DNA of 64,000 nucleotides, taken from NCBI GenBank assembly GCA_016617855.1, contig JAECUM010000833.1, positions 96,416 to 160,415 on the forward strand, read 5' to 3'. The position numbers and the translations under genes are program-made. The stretch is from Megalonaias nervosa (Eukaryota > Mollusca > Bivalvia > Unionida > Unionidae). How positions within the stretch are numbered: position 1 is the stretch's first letter; every line of letters begins with the position of its first letter. A model generated the notes under the pieces. It saw nothing but the letters and a program-made list of their open reading frames with translations, did not search any database and was not told the DNA's origin. Below are positions 38,287 to 45,596 of this stretch, one piece after another.

Positions 38287-41211
38287 GCTATGCTCAAGGT
38301 ATTTTGGATGATGTATTTTTAAGGAGAATTGCATGTCAACTTTTTTGGATTTACCCTCATTATTACATATTTATGCTTTTGTTTTCTTTTTCCACTCATA
38401 AACCTTAAGATATTACACCAAAACTGATTAAAAATTTAAATCACAATTTTCCGGACTTTAGGAATTTGCAAACATGTTAAAAATATAAACACTTTTTAAA
38501 GTACACTTAATTAAATAAATCTGTGATATCTCTGCATTTCTTCAAGCGAATTCAGAAGACAGTGAAAACTTATATGCCAATGTTAATCCTATTAAGGATA
38601 ATTTGGTGGCAACTTGTCCCCTATTGTGCATTAGAATTCACCTTGCATTGATTTACTCCAAAAAAAATTATAACCCACAAGAATCAAAGAATATAAATCT
38701 GTGTTACTATTCACTGTTTAAATTCCACTCATTCTTCTACCCGTAAACTGAGTAGTAAATAAAATATCCAGGCAATACATTAAAACACTCCTCATGAATA
38801 AGACGGAGTTAATCCGTGTTTATAAGTCCAGAGATTTCTGCTAAAAATCGCCAAATGCACAGCCCAAAAGATTACACCTCTTATGCTAGTGATCAGACCT
38901 ATTAAAATTACATATCTAGTGTTTGAAAAGTTATGAATTTGTTATATGGTGTGCCGATTTTGGTCAAAAAGTTGACATCCATTTGCAGTGTAATATATTT
39001 TCGAGCTTTCAAAATGACATCAGTGCCGGTTCTGATTACATGTGTGATACACTCAGTTCAAAGCTCAACTTTAGTAAAGCTGCTTTAGCTAAAATTCTCA
39101 CTTTTAACACTTTTCTAGCTCCAGGAATTTGATGTAATTCATAGCTATAAAATAAACTGCCATCACTATCATCAGCCAGTAGGCCTATTTGTCGAACTGC
39201 ATCATCTATATGAACCGTGCTAGGATTCGGCCTTTAGGATTGTCTAGGTAGCCCGTATTTTAAACATGCATTTGTAAACCTTCCTCAATGCATGGTTCGA
39301 ACTACGACAGAATATCTTGTTCAGGACCCAATGTGACAATTAAATTTAGTGAAGGGAAAGAGTGTTAATGACATCATGTGAGGGAACAACGAAAATTTAA
39401 GACTTTTTTTTTTTTTTTTAATTTTTCCAGACCTTTTCAAGGCCTGGAAAAGCAATTTTCAAATTTAAGACTTTTCCGAGAATTCCAGACCTGAGCGGGA
39501 ACCCTGATATATGTTAATCTTTTGACATCTCAAAAATTCCTAAACTCGAAAAAACTGTCTTCATTTAGTGTTTGTTTAAAAGAAATTACAGCTGCTATGA
39601 GTATGTACATGTGCCATTTTAAAAATATTCCAATGGACTCAGTTGTCTTCATAATTATTTGTAAAACTTCTTTTCTAAATATAGATTAAATACTTTAAAA
39701 TGCTTACATGGCACACCATAACAATTGGATATAGTTTTATTAACATCACCACTACCAGTATGGGACTGTTTTTGGCATCAGTGACCACTACTGATATCGT
39801 GAATAGCACTTAACGGGAGAAAAGTTATTTTATTCCTGATCTAAGCAGATTGAGAATTGGGGAATTCATGATTTTTTGTTTGCATGCGAGGTGAATATGT
39901 AAATCGCTATTTAGAGTCATGAAATTCATGCCAAAATCATGAGGTCTGGCAGGTCTGGACTACACATACCTAGGTGTCGAATACAGAATGAGACCATTAC
40001 CAGTTCCCACTCTGCCACATTGGCTATGATAAGGAATTTAATACAAATTTCTTCCAGCAAGATTTACCCCCATTTGTTACTCTTCTTAAAATACTAGAAA
40101 CACTTCCTTATTAAAAATATAATTGAAAAAAAAAAAAATAGTTTTTGCTTTACCGTGAAAGAATGTTTTTGTCAGTTTTTTAACTTTGAAAATAGTAATA
40201 TCCTCCAAAATTAAAGCAAACAATAACCCCTGTTGTTATGTTGTTGTTTGTTAGTTGGCTTTGCCCCTTTCTTTTCAAGCTGAGTGCATGATTTAAGAAA
40301 CAATATTATAATGCAACAAATGAAAACATTTATGGATGCATCAAATCAGAACAACAGTTAAAGATACATAATGGGCATAATGGGTCAACCCAGTTGTTCA
40401 TATCTTTAACGTCAAAGGAGGAACATAAACTACGGTTCAATTAAGTAGCTTTATCATTATCTTCAGCTTGGCCATAAATAATTCTTTCACCTTCCATACC
40501 AATTTCTTCTCATTCTCTTGGGATGTGGAGGACTGATATCTCGTCGCGGGCTATACCCACGATTATCTCTGCGTCCTCTGTCATATTCTCTCCCGTAATT
40601 GTCAGCCCTGTTGTCCCGTCCTCGTCCACTCCAGACATCTCGACTCCTGCTTGAGCTGCAAGAATGAAGTTTATTACTGTTACTAACATTATTATTATCA
40701 ATATTATTACATGCACTATTTTACATGTGCCCCTCACTATGTTCACTTTAGTCAAATAAAGGTACAAACAACTTGTTAATGAAAAACAAACGTAACATGG
40801 TCAACAATAGTTTCTGCTCCCTGACACTAAATAGCTGGGTACAGGCCACTTAAATGAATTAGTTTTAGTTATTTATCCTATACAGGCAGGAAGGTAAACC
40901 AGAAAATCCTGCAGACTGCAGGTAAATAACATGGCCATGCCAAGAATTCATCAGTCCACATCTAAAATTTTGGAACCTTTGTCATTTTTAATTTTATGCT
41001 TGATTAGTGCAAACTGAGGCCATATTTTCCCCCAAGACAACAGTCACTAGCTCTTATTGGCCTTGTTTAATAAAAGCTTCCTATGTTACCGTTCATGTTC
41101 CCAGGGATCTCTTCTTCTTTCATCACGTCCTCGGTGGTCATAATCATTTCTTTCTCGTCTGAACTTATCTCTGCCTTTCCTGCGATCATATTCTTCGTCA
41201 CTGTCTCCCAT
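1197..41211 (-). CDS. SRRT: Ars2/Serrate RNA effector protein, N-terminal half (nine exons, 3' end outside window)
   Basis: Ars2 is a nuclear protein that binds the cap-binding complex and routes capped transcripts to microRNA processing, histone and snRNA 3' processing or decay (family knowledge). Joining 41090-41211, 40500-40655, 32688-32837, 29183-29356, 26228-26397, 8653-8770, 6496-6556, 2544-2645 and 1197-1311 gives 1168 nt (389 codons plus 1 nt) with no stop. Every junction uses GT-AG and the phases agree. The protein starts [11 protein letters not shown], then has an Arg-rich stretch (residues 1-92), a Gly/Pro-rich stretch (93-142), the conserved Serrate/Ars2 N-terminal domain (about 145-258, with [22 protein letters not shown] and [12 protein letters not shown]), then an acidic/basic linker to 389. 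The RNA-binding, Mid and zinc-finger C-terminal parts are not in the window. The start is the first ATG, in context aacaaaATGG, and matches the family N-terminus. A polypyrimidine tract and AG at 41221-41222 suggest a spliced 5' UTR. Confidence 0.95.
1560..1795. repeat. 47-bp tandem repeat, about four copies
   Basis: The motif acttccaatcc recurs at 1621, 1668, 1715 and 1762, a strict 47-bp period. Units contain ggatcagnncaggttaacaa and gcatgctgga. The last unit has an internal deletion. The array follows a tRNA-like stretch (cacagtggcacagtggtta near 1541-1560) and may have grown from a SINE body. Confidence 0.8.
1936..2132. mobile_element. Small TIR element (MITE), copy 1
   Basis: About 26 bases starting acttccttacaagtc are repeated inverted at the right end (gacttgacttataagcaggt). 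A second copy with better TIRs lies at 34815-35015. No coding capacity. Confidence 0.55.
2129..2222. repeat. Two-copy 47-bp direct repeat
   Basis: gtatacacagtatttctagt at 2131 recurs, slightly changed, at 2178, with the rest of the unit (ggccagtggaatagtctcct) kept. This is a simple recent duplication. Confidence 0.85.
2544..2645 (-). CDS. SRRT: Ars2 coding exon 8 (residues 318-351), Gln-rich coil
   Basis: Acceptor gcttgcag before 2645, donor GATGAG|gttaga after 2544; 102 nt, phase 0 at both ends. Encodes [20 protein letters not shown], then a Lys/Gln-rich run ending QNDDE. It lies in the variable acidic/basic linker of Ars2. Confidence 0.85.
2735..3576. mobile_element. Non-autonomous DNA transposon with CTGCCAACCCTC termini, copy A
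   Basis: The left end reads CTGCCAACCCTCCAGG, the right end is the inverse of CTGCCAACCCTCATGA. The 842-bp body has no conserved ORF. A larger copy (35763-39952) shares both ends and internal stretches such as ttttgctacca and gtgtttgatggctga. The superfamily is not clear from the ends alone. Confidence 0.75.
4040..4650. repeat. 77-bp minisatellite, about eight copies
   Basis: The motif aatacattttctctcttact starts at 4094, 4171, 4248, 4325, 4402, 4479, 4556 and (decayed) 4633, an exact 77-bp period. Units come in two forms: one with atcctgaaaggcac (most units) and one with atccacaatggcac (three units), in the order A A A B B A B A. The array lies in intron 7. Confidence 0.95.
5093..5341 (+). 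mobile_element. tRNA-derived SINE (family A) with 13-bp target duplication
   Basis: The head has an A-box-like tggtcgagtggtctaaagc and a B-box gtgggttcgagtct. The body carries cttcctccactattaacact and ends with caaaccctataacaataaca. The 13 bases ccaatcaaaatta flank it at 5080-5092 and 5342-5354, as expected for LINE-driven insertion. Confidence 0.9.
6496..6556 (-). CDS. SRRT: Ars2 coding exon 7 (residues 297-317), basic linker
   Basis: Acceptor ttttgcag before 6556, donor AGAT|gtaggt after 6496. Encodes [20 protein letters not shown], a charged, probably nuclear-localisation-type linker. Too short for ORF detection; found by phase and splice sites. A donor 4 bases further on is possible but would break the frame into exon 8. 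Confidence 0.85.
6715..7060 (-). pseudogene. 3' end of a CR1/L2-type LINE (C-terminus of ORF2 plus tail)
   Basis: On the minus strand 7020-6905 reads [19 protein letters not shown] followed by SFKGALNSP, the usual C-terminus of CR1/L2-like reverse transcriptase polyproteins (Gly-Pro-x-x-Trp-Asn, then Ser-Phe-Lys-x-x-Leu). After a stop comes a short 3' UTR and a taat-type trinucleotide tail at 6715-6745. The 5' part is missing, as is usual for LINEs. Confidence 0.7.
7061..8652. other. Intron 6, remaining part: no recognisable feature
   Basis: AT-rich unique-looking sequence. Open frames here are under 70 codons and show no family resemblance. Confidence 0.6.
8653..8770 (-). CDS. SRRT: Ars2 coding exon 6 (residues 258-297)
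   Basis: Acceptor attttag before 8770, donor AAAAG|gttagt after 8653. Encodes [20 protein letters not shown] and an Asn/Arg/Glu-rich tail. VIKMEGGT is a signature block of the family. The intron before it is 17.5 kb. Confidence 0.95.
9036..10622. mobile_element. hAT-like non-autonomous element with CAGGGGTCA ends
   Basis: The left end CAGGGGTCACGCTA pairs with the inverted right end (CAGGGGTCAAGCTA read on the other strand). gtggt lies directly outside both ends (9031-9035 and 10623-10627), a 5-bp target duplication. The interior has cgcc/cttctcc-rich subterminal repeats, a (TA)n tract and no transposase. The CAGGG start is typical of hAT; a 5-bp duplication fits the hAT5 group better than classic 8-bp hAT. 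Confidence 0.75.
10455..10512. repeat. (TA)n microsatellite
   Basis: About 28 uninterrupted TA units inside the hAT-like element. It produces a spurious Tyr-Ile open frame. Confidence 0.97.
11150..11460 (-). pseudogene. DIRS-like tyrosine recombinase fragment
   Basis: 11409-11200 read on the minus strand gives [20 protein letters not shown] followed by LHAHSIDL, resembling the DIRS tyrosine recombinase segment Leu-x-x-Lys-Thr-x-Phe-Leu-x-Ala-Leu-(Ala/Thr)-Ser-x-(Arg)-x-x-Glu-Leu. The usual catalytic Arg is replaced and the C-terminal His-x-x-Arg and Tyr part is absent. Confidence 0.55.
12059..12409 (-). pseudogene. DIRS-like RNase H C-terminal region
   Basis: Minus strand contains [20 protein letters not shown] followed by [10 protein letters not shown], the strongly conserved DIRS/Ngaro block (Val-Asp-Leu-Phe-Ala-Thr-Arg ... 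Leu-Pro-x-Tyr-Val-Ser-Pro ... Asp-Pro-x-Ala-Trp). Stops and shifts interrupt the flanks. It is separated from the reverse transcriptase part by the solo LTR at 12410-13276. Confidence 0.75.
12410..13276 (-). mobile_element. Solo LTR of a Ty3/gypsy family, with GACAG target duplication
   Basis: The segment is a diverged copy of the LTRs at 17570-18477 and 58541-59471: shared atttatttccctagaa, taatcctagaatt and the TAACA end. The five bases gacag occur immediately outside both ends (12405-12409 and 13277-13281), which fixes the borders and shows a true insertion followed by LTR-LTR recombination. It lies inside the DIRS-like relic. Confidence 0.85.
13290..14290 (-). pseudogene. DIRS-like reverse transcriptase and start of RNase H
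   Basis: Reading down the minus strand: [17 protein letters not shown] upstream motif (about 14240), [20 protein letters not shown] (14090-14030), [20 protein letters not shown] (13890-13830), [10 protein letters not shown], then AVYLKVI where Tyr-x-Asp-Asp is expected, and [13 protein letters not shown] (about 13360) as the first RNase H strand. These match the DIRS order. The catalytic Asp pair is lost and frames shift, so the copy is dead. Confidence 0.75.
14291..16260 (-). other. Possible upstream (gag-side) part of the DIRS-like relic
   Basis: The stretch continues upstream of the reverse transcriptase relic and is less AT-rich than its surroundings, with open frames up to 122 codons on the minus strand. 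None resembles a known domain. Assignment to the same element rests on position only. Confidence 0.3.
17570..18477 (-). mobile_element. Solo LTR of the same gypsy family
   Basis: Begins TGTTATGTGTAGGCTCATAC and ends TTCGTAACA, colinear with the 3' LTR at 58541-59471 (about 85-90% identical by eye). No internal domain is attached on either side. No matching 5-bp duplication is seen (tgtaa left, gttac right), so flanking sequence may have changed or recombined. Confidence 0.85.
18478..20125. other. Intron 5: no gene; tail of a small MITE-like repeat
   Basis: AT-rich. 20059-20083 (gcagtcagacttgactttta) resembles one end of the MITE at 34815-35015, without a clear partner. Nothing else recognised. 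Confidence 0.4.
20126..20310. repeat. Inverted diverged relative of the 945-bp block end
   Basis: agggctgttccagtaaaata begins here and is the reverse complement of the end of the blocks at 945 and 26063. The following bases keep the cacttctgttgtgggttg theme found in those blocks. Confidence 0.65.
20340..20900 (+). other. CpG-rich island with short open frames, unassigned
   Basis: CpG pairs are much denser here (gatacgcgttcgc, ggcgcaattcgcgctgcc, cggttcgacacgaacggc) than in flanking DNA. Two overlapping frames of 98 and 73 codons exist; the second contains aaaATGGCTGAATCACGAC. Neither resembles a family I know. It could be the 5' end of a transposon gene or an old promoter. Confidence 0.3.
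20901..24469. other. Intron 5, remaining part: no recognisable feature
   Basis: Open frames up to 148 codons (21476-21922, minus) have the composition of chance AT-rich frames. No splice-consistent Ars2 exon was found here and none is missing from the joined frame. Confidence 0.5.
24470..24620 (-). mobile_element. SINE family A fragment, inverted
   Basis: Reverse complement carries gggttggtggtctttcgggg and ttcttcctccacc as in the copies at 5093 and 30372, and upstream of it a decayed tRNA-like head. Confidence 0.55.
25050..25095. repeat. (GAT/GTT)n microsatellite
   Basis: Gatgatgatgatgatgctgt repeated with variation. It lies just before copy 2 of the 945-bp block. Confidence 0.9.
25117..26063. 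repeat. Direct repeat block, copy 2
   Basis: Near-identical to 1-945. It starts attgattttacgagtactct and ends aacagccct, 165 bases before the 3' edge of Ars2 exon 5. Both copies lie in introns of the same gene in the same orientation, about 25 kb apart. Confidence 0.9.
26228..26397 (-). CDS. SRRT: Ars2 coding exon 5 (residues 201-258)
   Basis: Acceptor ttctacag before 26397, donor GCAG|gtaaag after 26228. Encodes [17 protein letters not shown], a Cys/Phe/Leu-rich helix and LVKLLDA, completing the conserved N domain when spliced to AVIKMEGG in exon 6. Confidence 0.96.
26398..29182. other. Intron 4; a pogo/mariner-like MITE at 26962-27131, otherwise nothing recognised
   Basis: See the separate MITE entry. 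The rest is AT-rich and shows no coding family or array. Confidence 0.5.
26962..27131. mobile_element. Short TIR element, pogo/Tc1-like ends
   Basis: Left end CAATGAAACCTGCTCTAGTG; right end is the inverse of CAGTGAAACCTCTTTATATA. The ten-base CA(A/G)TGAAACC terminus is common to pogo/Tigger-type MITEs. A clean TA duplication is not seen on the right. Confidence 0.5.
29183..29356 (-). CDS. SRRT: Ars2 coding exon 4 (residues 143-201), start of Serrate/Ars2 N domain
   Basis: Acceptor catcag before 29356 (a long T tract lies just beyond it on the coding strand), donor GTG|gtatgt after 29183. Encodes [14 protein letters not shown], then [14 protein letters not shown] and [10 protein letters not shown], which are strongly conserved family blocks. 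The Trp codon is split by the intron. Confidence 0.96.
29357..30371. other. Intron 3, proximal part: poly-A/T tract at 29364-29387, otherwise nothing recognised
   Basis: The A run next to the exon 4 acceptor reads as a T tract on the coding strand and probably serves as its polypyrimidine tract. The rest is AT-rich. Confidence 0.5.
30372..30530 (+). mobile_element. SINE family A, 5'-truncated
   Basis: Begins ggctcggccaatgtgggtat and continues colinear with the body of 5093-5341, ending ccctacaacaacaac. caacattttaa before it and caacatttttaa after it form a near-perfect target duplication. Confidence 0.8.
30531..31978. other. Intron 3: no recognisable feature
   Basis: Overlapping open frames at 30843-31145 (minus) and 31054-31329 (plus) are about 90-100 codons, without family resemblance. 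Confidence 0.45.
31991..32218 (-). mobile_element. SINE family A, full length, with 12-bp target duplication
   Basis: The reverse complement starts ggggacaggtggccaagtgg, has the B-box gtgggttcgagtct and ends in a (GTT)n-type tail. acaattttgtgt lies on both sides (31979-31990 and 32219-32230). Confidence 0.9.
32688..32837 (-). CDS. SRRT: Ars2 coding exon 3 (residues 93-143), Gly/Pro-rich
   Basis: Acceptor ttctaag before 32837, donor ACAG|gttaga after 32688. Encodes [16 protein letters not shown], then Gly/Pro/Asn-rich sequence ending GGGGPGQN. It fills the place of the Gly/Tyr/Pro-rich spacer of vertebrate Ars2 but the residues are not clearly alignable. Confidence 0.92.
33140..33310. repeat. 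Diverged tandem repeat, about 55-bp unit, three copies
   Basis: cacagctngatggcnntgtc recurs with ataatctgtgatgtccatg-type spacers at 33146, 33234 and 33281, with unequal spacing. Confidence 0.65.
33311..34814. other. Intron 2: no recognisable feature
   Basis: AT-rich. The 101-codon frame at 34460-34765 (plus) has no family resemblance. Confidence 0.45.
34815..35015. mobile_element. Small TIR element (MITE), copy 2
   Basis: The first 31 bases (acttgcttacaagtcgagtc...) are repeated inverted at the right end (...gactagacttacaagcaagt) with few mismatches. Copy 1 is at 1936-2132. Confidence 0.7.
35275..35470. repeat. Short tandem repeat, 26-30-bp unit, seven to eight copies
   Basis: The core ggganaacagtcttgtnttа-type unit (gggacaacagtcttgt, ggggataacagtcttgt and variants) repeats between 35278 and 35468. 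Unit length varies by a few bases. Confidence 0.9.
36083..36387 (+). mobile_element. tRNA-derived SINE (family B) with 12-bp target duplication
   Basis: The head tggcctagcagttagagcat plus the B-box gcgggttcaaaac is tRNA-like. The body has ggttaggactggtcagcctg and aataatgtgactgggtgggt, a SINE body I associate with molluscan genomes. caaattttcatc flanks it at 36071-36082 and 36388-36399. Confidence 0.9.
36663..36767. mobile_element. Short palindromic MITE, MULE-like family
   Basis: The 105 bases are almost one inverted repeat (gctcatactgttgctaac against gtaagcaacgatacgagc). The arms match the ends of the foldback element at 45897-46590, including gtcatacatgtactata. It interrupts the copy B sequence that is continuous in copy A. 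Confidence 0.8.
37050..39506. mobile_element. hAT-like non-autonomous element with CAGGGTTCC ends, 2457 bp
   Basis: The left end is CAGGGTTCCTACC. The right end is the inverse of CAGGGTTCCCGCTCAGGTCT. Subterminal ttttccagacct motifs occur on both sides. atatat lies outside both ends (37044-37049, 39507-39512), either target duplication or AT palindrome. It holds a (TA)n tract and two open frames (115 codons minus at 37639-37986; 69 codons plus at 38923-39132) that I cannot assign, and no recognisable transposase. Confidence 0.7.
38212..38287. repeat. (TA)n microsatellite
   Basis: Over 30 TA units with one G substitution near the end. Confidence 0.97.
40500..40655 (-). CDS. SRRT: Ars2 coding exon 2 (residues 41-93)
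   Basis: Acceptor ttgcag before 40655, donor TTG|gtatgg after 40500. Encodes an Arg/Gly/Asp-rich segment containing [17 protein letters not shown] and ending [11 protein letters not shown], as in other Ars2 proteins. Its complement carries a long open frame with unrelated translation, which is a shadow of this exon. Confidence 0.95.
41090..41211 (-). CDS. SRRT: Ars2 coding exon 1 (residues 1-41)
   Basis: Contains the ATG at 41211-41209 and encodes an Arg/Asp/Glu-rich N-terminus beginning [20 protein letters not shown]. The donor is CG|gtaaca at 41089-41088. The exon probably extends to 41220 as 5' UTR, because tttcttttttag precedes that base on the coding strand. Confidence 0.95.
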
Positions 41212-44140
41212 TTTGTTACTCTAAAAAAGAAACGGTAGCTATTTTCTTAAGTATAAAAGCAGTTGCTATAAATTACCAGGCATGCATCTGTTCTGCTATA
41301 CAGTAAAACTGCCCTTTTCATAGTGTCCCAACAATAAATGTAATGTTTCAGCCAATATGTGCAATGGCTGACAGTCGGACTAAGTGCAAGAGAAAACTGT
41401 ATTTATAAAATATGTTTTCCATTTTATTGTTCAAATGTATGTGGAATCTGATAAGGGAATAACAGAATCTACAATGTTAGTCCATAATTTAGGCATATTT
41501 CAGCAAATTGTCTGTAGAAATCAAATTTATTCCCAGTCAGCCAATCTAATACCAGGGTTCTCAGGGAGCCAAGATTCCAGGTCAAAAACTTGTGAAATTC
41601 TCAAAGAACACACAGTCCAAATGACATGCCCCATTTTTCCCCCTTTTAATATTTTCGTCACCTGTGGCCTATCTATGGAACAGCTAAAGGTTTGGCATAG
41701 GTAAACAGTCATGAAGTCTGTGTGATTATTTACCAGTTAATCCTTATCACTGTAATTATGTTGTAAAAAGAGTTCTTCTGATGGCTGATCTAACATCATG
41801 ACTTCAAACAGAGTTCTACTGAGCATTTGTAAACAAAAATTGTTCAGCCAAAAAAAAAATACAATGCCCCTTTTGTTGTGCTGGTCAGGGCTCTCAAGGA
41901 GTCAAGCTTCCAGGTCAAATATATGTGAAATTCTCAAAGAATGCACCAATTCTCTCTGTACTGTGACCATGTGATGTGCCTCACTTTACTGCAGGATGAT
42001 TTCCCTTTTCATATTATGGTCAGCTGTGAGAAATTGTCAGAACAGTTAAAGGATAGACTTAAGCCAACAGTCATAAAGCCAGTGTGACTAACTACCATAT
42101 ATAGTTGCATAAAAGACGAATAATTTAGGAAAAATAAGGCCTGGAAGAAGGGAGGTTACCTTATCCGCAGGCCAAGGTCAAAACTTATTGTTGACTACCA
42201 TAATGGCTGTAAAGTTTGGGAAATGAAAATATAATTATTTTCCGTGCCCTAAGATGTATATGCATGGGAAAAAAAAAAAACATCATTCTCGGAGAACACT
42301 AACCAAAGTGTTATAAACTACTATGATTACTTTTGTTATTATTTTGCATGTGCATATTTTCTGATTTCTCCAACACGAAATTAAAAAAAGGTAAATAAAG
42401 ACTTCATAATTCAAGGGACTGATTCAAGTTTACCTAGGATATCAGGCTGTACTATAATTGAAAGCATTTACACAGTGCATATCATTCCTAGCGTCACTTT
42501 AATCCTTGTATATTCCCAAATATAATAGATATAGATTTTGCTATATTCATTTTTTCGACCACTTTGCATTCTTCCAGGTAATACTTCAGCCATTCGGTAA
42601 TAGTTGTTTCAGTTACGTTGATCCATACGCTCACGAGTTATTCTTTTCAATGATGTAAATGATGCAACAAATTGATGTAATCTTTATGAGAAGGTACACA
42701 CATTCAATTGTACAAGGCACAACCAGCATAACTGTTACATGTTCATGAAAAAATGGTAATAACAGAAGCTAAAATTCTAAATATTGATCATCTAAGATCA
42801 TCATCAATCTATTTTACTTTTGCTTTTTGGCTGAACAAAATCATAATTTTCCACACAATGGAAAGCTGGATGTTTCAGTGTCTCCTTTGTTTATAATCAG
42901 CAGATTTGTCTTTTGTTTTCCAACATCAATACAGGCCAGTTAATCATTAATACCCTGAAACTGGCTTGGGTTAAGAGAGAATTTTGACAGGCAAGAATAC
43001 CAGTACTTTGATATGTAATTGCCTTTCAGCCCATAATATTAGTATGATTACTGTAGGTTTCTAAAATGGGGTGTAAGGTCGCTTACATCAAAAGCAAACA
43101 ACTCAGTTTTTACAGTATTAACATAAATATTGAAGCATTTTTTCTTAGACTTCATTATTGTATTGTGGATTTTTCATTAAAGTTTAGTGCAGTGATGCCC
43201 ATGATTCAAATCCAAGGGATGTACTTCATTCAGTAGAATGTGCTTCATTCAGCACGTGTTCAAAATTAATGTGTATGCAATGGTGCCATCATCTCAATAT
43301 GCTCACTAGCCTAATTGCGAGCGTTGAATCAAACTCTAATGTTTTTCTTTGTTGTCACACCAGGATAATATTTGAATGAGTTAGGTATTTACACTCTCAA
43401 GGTAAAATAAAAACGCAATTACAGGTGCAATGATATAAAAAGTCTAATGCATTAACACATAAACACTAATCGAGTCAAGAGGGAGAGGTAGTGTTACAGC
43501 AACCAGCGAATGCTCAATTCCTGCCATCGCCTGATCAAGTTATACACTCGTATGAATTTGGGAAAACCAATAAGAAAACAGAAAATTAAATAAATTTCTC
43601 GACTTTTCAAACAAATTTATACCATTTCTATGTAACAGTCGTACATGCCAACCCCAAGAGTTATACCAGTAATTTTTTGCTAATGCAAGTTTGCCATAAT
43701 AAACACATTTAGAACTTACTGCGTGCATCTTGTGATGATGTCTCGGACACTTTTTAGTGTTTATACCTATTCAGTTTGAGGGATCTGCTTATATGCAAAC
43801 GGGTTTATACCCGAGTATATACAGTAACACTAAATAACAGTAAATTCTAATTTATATTGTAAAAACTGCTACACCCTCCCCAATCGCCCCAATACTCTGA
43901 AGCACTTGAAAGAAACTGTCTATTGTGTGAATGCGATTACAACCCAATGGTCTTAACAAAGATGTCAAAATTTTATAACAAGTCATCCTGGTACCCATCG
44001 ATCCTAATGGTCAGTTACCTGGGTACCTGATCAAAGGGAAATTATATTAAATGTGAACTGAACTGGTTTGTTTTAGGTTCATACGTGTCAACCCCCGAGA
44101 GGTATAAGCATAATTATTACTAATATGAGTGGTAAAAAAA
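41212..44140. other. Upstream of Ars2 start: untranslated leader/first intron, no gene
   Basis: The tttcttttttag acceptor (41221-41222 on the plus numbering) implies an untranslated first exon further up, which I could not locate. 41521-41720 and 41880-42095 are diverged direct copies of each other (shared tgtgaaattctcaaagaa and ttccaggtcaaa). The rest is AT-rich. Confidence 0.5.
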
Positions 44141-44179
44141 AAAAAAAGAACAATCTGAGCATAAACACTCCTCGATTGT

Positions 44180-44458
44180 AGAATAATTTCTCTCGTGCTT
44201 ATTTAATTTTTTTTACAAAAACAGCAAACTGGATGATCTATACCATTTCTGTTTTCTTGAACCAATACTGCACCAACCCCAACATCACATGAATCAACAC
44301 TTTAAATGACTGACTGAAATTTGGAGCTGAAAGAACTGGTGCACTCTTAAGTATGGTTTTTAACGTGTCAAAAGCCTGCTGAAATTTTCTGGACCAATAT
44401 AACTTTGTTGTCTTAATTCGTCAGAGGTTCAGCAATTATGGAAAAATTGGAGCAAAAT
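44180..44458 (-). pseudogene. Fragment of gypsy RT/RNase H junction
   Basis: The region aligns to 59850-60140 (shared catactgga/aactggatgatc, aatactgcnccaaccccaac, cagaggttcagcaat). The minus strand encodes FQQAFDTLKTILKSAPVLSA, the block just before RNase H, then shifts frame. It is an old internal fragment of the retroelement that lies at 58.5-64 kb. Confidence 0.8.
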
Positions 44459-45596
44459 ATCCACATGTGAAAATATAAGATTTCCCATCATGCAATGCGA
44501 TGCTAGATTATGTGTTACCACAAAAGTAAGACCTGCAGCAATAAAAACAAGTACTTGGTGAGCTAGAACAAATAAAGAGAAACAGTCTTATATTACCATC
44601 ATGGAAATTAACCTTTGATGAAGAAATCTGACTAGCAGCCATTGGCATCTCTCTGAAGTTATTTTCCCTTACTTCCTTGACATGAATCAGAATTGCACTG
44701 CTTTCAGAGAGGGTCAAATAGTATACAAAATTAAAAAAATGTAATTTACTGCAATCGATTAGGTCAACCCTAACCTACCACTTTCTTGAGTCAAGTATAT
44801 TTATATGATCAGGCTATGAAAGTGAGGTGAATTTACAAAAAAGGGGTGGGGATAGAGTGCTGTGCCAAACTGTTAGCTTAATCTTCATTTTTGACTTGGA
44901 ACTTCTTGATTCTATCAACATTCTAAGTGTAGTACGGATTCCAGACAACACAACCACACTCTAACACAGTTAAGTGCTAGTCCTACATGTTAGACCTCGA
45001 TGCTGATATTTATGTTTTGGGTGTCTGGGTCTTACTACCTAACTAACAGCACCGTGTAGCGTGTTTTGATGTTGACTAAGAGCATAACAAAATTCAAATT
45101 TTCAAGAATATATCACACAACTGGCAACCAATAACGACGCTTTTCAACAAATTAAAATCATAATGTTTTAGTCAGACTTTACTTACCCTGATATCTTTTC
45201 CTGAATAAATTCAAATTCTCACAAAAGAAATGGACCTGTTTTCAAGTTTCATTGGCTGGAAAGCAATGAAAGCCAGGAATGCCGAAATCGAGTAAAGTTG
45301 TAATATTATTCTTTAACAAAACTAATAAAAATATATTATGCCTATTGGAACTGTAAGCATCATTTCGTTTCATTCAAAAAACATATCCCCCACATGAATC
45401 TACTTGAACATACTTCGGCATACCTCGTCTACCGTCTCACTGCAACAAATTCGAACATATGTCAACAGAACATGAAAATGCATCCATTTGCTAGTGTCAG
45501 ATTTTGATTCCACCAGGATAAAAACAGCACAGTAAGTATATTAATTACATATCAATTTGTGGAAGAGTGTCCATATCGGCTGCCAAGTGTGTGAGA

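Larger units (their letters stand above)
35763..39952. mobile_element. CTGCCAACCCTC element, copy B, carrying three later insertions
   Basis: The left end CTGCCAACCCTCCAGACT matches copy A at 2735. The right end (gccaaaatcatgaggtctgg then cag) matches copy A at 3576 with mismatches. Internal stretches at 36490-36660 and 36776-36900 align to 2880-3120. Within it lie a SINE (36083-36387), a palindromic MITE (36663-36767) and a hAT-like element (37050-39506). A decayed right end of the same family may exist at 6146-6172. Confidence 0.75.

Noticed and set aside
40510..40767. 85-codon minus-strand frame and other frames over Ars2 exon 2
   Set aside because: Wrong frame. The spliced frame encodes the Arg/Gly-rich Ars2 segment.
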